A stretch of DNA of 43,224 nucleotides, taken from assembly GCA_020200135.1 (NCBI GenBank), contig JAIVJI010000113.1, forward strand, positions 1 to 43,224, written 5' to 3'. Shown here one piece after another: positions 41,424 through 43,224 of the stretch. This DNA is from Acidobacteriota bacterium (GTDB taxonomy: Bacteria; Acidobacteriota; Blastocatellia; Pyrinomonadales; Pyrinomonadaceae). Below the pieces are notes generated by a model. It searched no databases, was not told where the DNA came from, and worked only from the letters and a program-made list of their open reading frames with translations. A program made the translations under genes and the position numbers. How positions within the stretch are numbered: position 1 is the first letter of the stretch; each line of letters begins with the position of its first letter.

Positions 41424-42443
41424 ATGAGTTCTAAGATTTTTTTGGGGCCGAGGGTGACGAGGTCGAAGATTTTCCCGAGGAGAATAGCGGCGGCGTTCGC
41501 CGCCGCTATTCTCCTCGCGACTACTTACAGCGCGGGTAGTGTGGCGAGCCGGCAGACTCCGCGGCGGCCGCCGCACCAGACGCTCCCGCCGCTCCCCGTC
41601 GGCGAGAAGAATTTCCCGCGCGCGCTCGCGCCGGTGGTCGAGGCCGAGCACGCCTTCGCGCAGCTCTCTATCGAACGGGGGATGAAGCCCGCTTTTCTGC
41701 GCTACGCCGCTCCCGACGGCGTCATCATCTACGGGAATGGGCCGGTCAACGCCATCGAGACGTGGGCGCGGCGCGACCCCGCGCCGGCGGGTCTGCTGAC
41801 CTGGTGGCCGGTCTACGCCGACGTCTCAAACGCGGGCGACATGGGCTGGACGACCGGCCCCTACGAGTTCCGCGAGAAGCCCGAGGACGCGAAGCCCTCC
41901 GACACGGGCCACTTCTTCACCGTCTGGCGCAGGCAGCCGGACGGCTCTTGGAAGTTCGTGCTCGACCTCGGCATACGCCACCCCGCGCCCGCGACGCCCG
42001 AGACCGCGCTCCGATACCCGGCGTGGCTGAAGAAGGGCACACAGACGGCCCCCGCCTTCCCCGACACCGTGGAGGCGCGAAAGTCCCTGCTCGAAGCCGA
42101 GCGCGAATTCTCCGAAGACTCTCTGAAGAAGGGCGCGCGCTCGGCGCTGCTCGCCCGCGCCGACGAGACGCTGAGGATGTACAGGCAGGGGACGTACCCG
42201 GTCGTCGGCCGCGACGCGGTCGCGCGCGCGCTCAAAGTCGATTCGGAGTACGTCGGTTGGAACCGTTTGGAGGGTGACGTGGCCGGCTCCGGCGACCTGG
42301 GGTACGCCTACGGGGCTTACGAGGTGAAAGCGACGAGCACGCAGCCCGCCGAGCGCGGCAACTACGCGCGCGTCTGGCGGCACCGAAACGGCGCCTGGCG
42401 CGTCGTCTTCCAGGTCGCCAGCCCCACCCCGCCGCCGCAGTGA
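41424..42443 (+). CDS. Secreted protein with two NTF2-like (DUF4440/SnoaL-type) domains
   Basis: The 339-residue product has a Sec-type signal with MSSKIFLGPRVTRSKIFPRR, then IAAAFAAAILLATTYSAG. Two similar domains follow: VVEAEHAFAQLSIERGMKPA ... GYVSN-like WWPVYADVSNAGDMGWTTGP ... FFTVWRRQPDGSWKFVLD, and SLLEAEREFSEDSLKKGARS ... DVAGSGDLGYAYGAYEVKAT ... YARVWRHRNGAWRVVFQV. These are NTF2-like cone folds used as binding pockets or small enzymes; the active residues are not obvious. The signal-peptide coding DNA is a perfect palindrome, see next. The ATG follows GAGGTCGAGG. Confidence 0.85.
   Translation: MSSKIFLGPRVTRSKIFPRRIAAAFAAAILLATTYSAGSVASRQTPRRPPHQTLPPLPVGEKNFPRALAPVVEAEHAFAQLSIERGMKPAFLRYAAPDGVIIYGNGPVNAIETWARRDPAPAGLLTWWPVYADVSNAGDMGWTTGPYEFREKPEDAKPSDTGHFFTVWRRQPDGSWKFVLDLGIRHPAPATPETALRYPAWLKKGTQTAPAFPDTVEARKSLLEAEREFSEDSLKKGARSALLARADETLRMYRQGTYPVVGRDAVARALKVDSEYVGWNRLEGDVAGSGDLGYAYGAYEVKATSTQPAERGNYARVWRHRNGAWRVVFQVASPTPPPQ
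41476..41517. repeat. Perfect 20-bp inverted repeat within signal-peptide codons
   Basis: CGAGGAGAATAGCGGCGGCG (41476-41495), two T, and CGCCGCCGCTATTCTCCTCG (41498-41517). It encodes RRIAAAFAAAILL, a hydrophobic core of the signal peptide, so the hairpin is in an early coding region and could form a strong mRNA stem about 50 nt after the start codon. Confidence 0.95.
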
Positions 42444-42507
42444 GGCCCAAAAAATCAAAAGTACCGGGGGCGAACTCGCCGGCAGAACCCGATCCCGCGC
42501 CGATCAC

Positions 42508-42939
42508 CTACACGGTTGCGCCGGGCCTTTCCATGTCCGGGCTGTCGGACTCCCGGGACTTACCCCGTCGCAGGCTCCACAGTCCGTGCGCCGAGAGGAT
42601 GACGGAGAAGAGCGCGGTCACGCTGAGCGCGATGAGCGTCCAGACGAAGAAGAAGGCTCCGCTGGATTTGGCGATCTCGCCGCCGACAAGTCCCGCCCCC
42701 CTCATGTGGACGAGGGGGAGACCCGACGCCATGAACGACACGGCGAGGATGATGATGTACCCCGATCGCCGTCCGGCGAGCACCAGCGTTGCGTACAGCC
42801 AGACGAGCAGGAAGAACACCGGAATGAGGTTCGAGAACCGTCCCGGGGCCATCCCGCGGACGACGTCGTCCGCATGGTGAAACGACGTGAAGAGGATCGA
42901 GAGCAGAGACGCGATGGTTAACGTAACGTTGTGTTTCAC
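42508..42939 (-). CDS. Small polytopic membrane protein
   Basis: With GTG 42939 (GGGGGAAGGG just upstream) the product has 143 residues and four predicted helices: VTLTIASLLSILFTSFHHAD, LIPVFFLLVWLYATLVLAG, GYIIILAVSFMASGLPLVHM and FFFVWTLIALSVTALFSVIL, with a basic tail (SLRRGKSRESD). A longer frame upstream to 43155 has low coding quality, so the shorter start is preferred. No family is recognised. It converges with the NTF2-like gene. Confidence 0.7.
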   Translation of the reverse strand: MKHNVTLTIASLLSILFTSFHHADDVVRGMAPGRFSNLIPVFFLLVWLYATLVLAGRRSGYIIILAVSFMASGLPLVHMRGAGLVGGEIAKSSGAFFFVWTLIALSVTALFSVILSAHGLWSLRRGKSRESDSPDMERPGATV

Positions 42940-43224
42940 CCTTCCCCCATATGCGAGCGATTGAATAAATGCACACGGCGCGCTACGCTTCGTCACTCCG
43001 CCCTGCACCGGATGTGTAGGAACGCTAGGTGTTGTTCTAGTACGGTTAATTCCACGGAAAGGTTCTTTTGTGGAATCGAAGCAATCTCCATCCAGGGCTA
43101 TTGTTCCTCTCACTTGGGCAAGCCCGATCAACGAGAGTATTGAAATGAGTGCCACACTGAAGTTGGCACACTATTGGCACACAAGCCTGTAGAGACGAAG
43201 ATAGGGGCAGTCGTAAGGCTGCCC
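42940..43224. other. Terminal intergenic region, no gene seen
   Basis: This 285-nt stretch has lower GC than the rest of the window. It contains GTGCCACAC and two TTGGCACAC repeats (about 43149-43181) and ends with GGGCAG/CTGCCC at 43205-43224, possibly part of a structure continuing outside the window. No gene or tRNA is convincing. Confidence 0.4.

Noticed and set aside
42940..43155. Upstream extension of the membrane-protein frame to 43155 (minus)
   Set aside because: The added residues are not hydrophobic or conserved-looking, and the GTG at 42939 has a good ribosome site.
42940..43224. Possible tRNA or tmRNA end at GGGCAG/CTGCCC
   Set aside because: No cloverleaf, T-arm or CCA tail could be built; only a short stem is visible.

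Overview
The window is GC-rich bacterial chromosome with dense genes, short intergenic gaps, many GTG starts and no tRNA, rRNA, phage or transposase gene. The gene content suggests a Gram-negative, possibly an Acidobacteriota (Blastocatellia-like) lineage: a TonB-family secreted protein, DUF3108 and CHASE2 proteins, a CysO/Mec-type cysteine operon, an AMP-ligase/ACP/acyltransferase fusion and BMP-type nucleoside uptake. That placement is inference; no marker gene was compared.

Layout. 1-500: C-terminus of a Glu/Leu dehydrogenase, then an ArsC/Spx-like protein with an in-frame TGA at its redox position. 687-5072: radA, a small Cys protein, a PIN/TRAM protein (YacL type), ispD, ispF and a hydrolase remnant. 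5072-15893: a nucleoside uptake and salvage locus (pyrimidine phosphorylase, BmpA, ABC ATPase, two permeases, a UbiB::PNP fusion, uridine kinase, cytidine deaminase, an exported amidohydrolase). 16059-17315: TonB-family protein. 17396-20219 (minus): feoA, feoB and a Cys-rich Feo accessory protein behind a promoter overlapped by a Fur-like palindrome. 20265-27238 (minus): DUF3108 protein, alpha/beta hydrolase, PyrD::PyrF fusion, three-domain acyl ligase/acyltransferase. 27586-29522: CHASE2 protein and lipoprotein. 29613-32421: pyrR, broken pyrB, pyrC. 32545-35040: DoxX, a hairpin-rich intergenic tract, a glycine-zipper secreted protein and a 1-Cys peroxiredoxin. 35087-38925: CysM, Mec-type JAMM protease, an acidic secreted protein and a MoeZ-like E1/rhodanese carrying a CysO relic. 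39407-41395: AhpD-like protein with an in-frame TGA in its CxxC motif, an FMN-reductase-like protein, and a TetR regulator with its operator. The window ends with a double NTF2-like secreted protein and a membrane protein.

Three things stand out. (1) Two thiol-redox genes carry TGA exactly where a catalytic Cys is expected, with coding similarity on both sides; the AhpD-like one has an E. coli-like SECIS hairpin (GGUC in the loop, about 20 nt after UGA). (2) At least six intergenic elements, and probably a seventh, are built from degenerate 7-bp units arranged as long inverted repeats. On the plus strand they span the gap from the stop codon of one gene to the start codon of the next, often supplying the stop codon and leaving no Shine-Dalgarno sequence. 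(3) About seven genes show internal deletions or deletion-type fusions (hydrolase relic, permease, UbiB::PNP, DUF3108, PyrD::PyrF, PyrB, CysO::MoeZ). This is either unusual gene decay or fusion, or a systematic assembly fault, and it should be resolved before functions are assigned.
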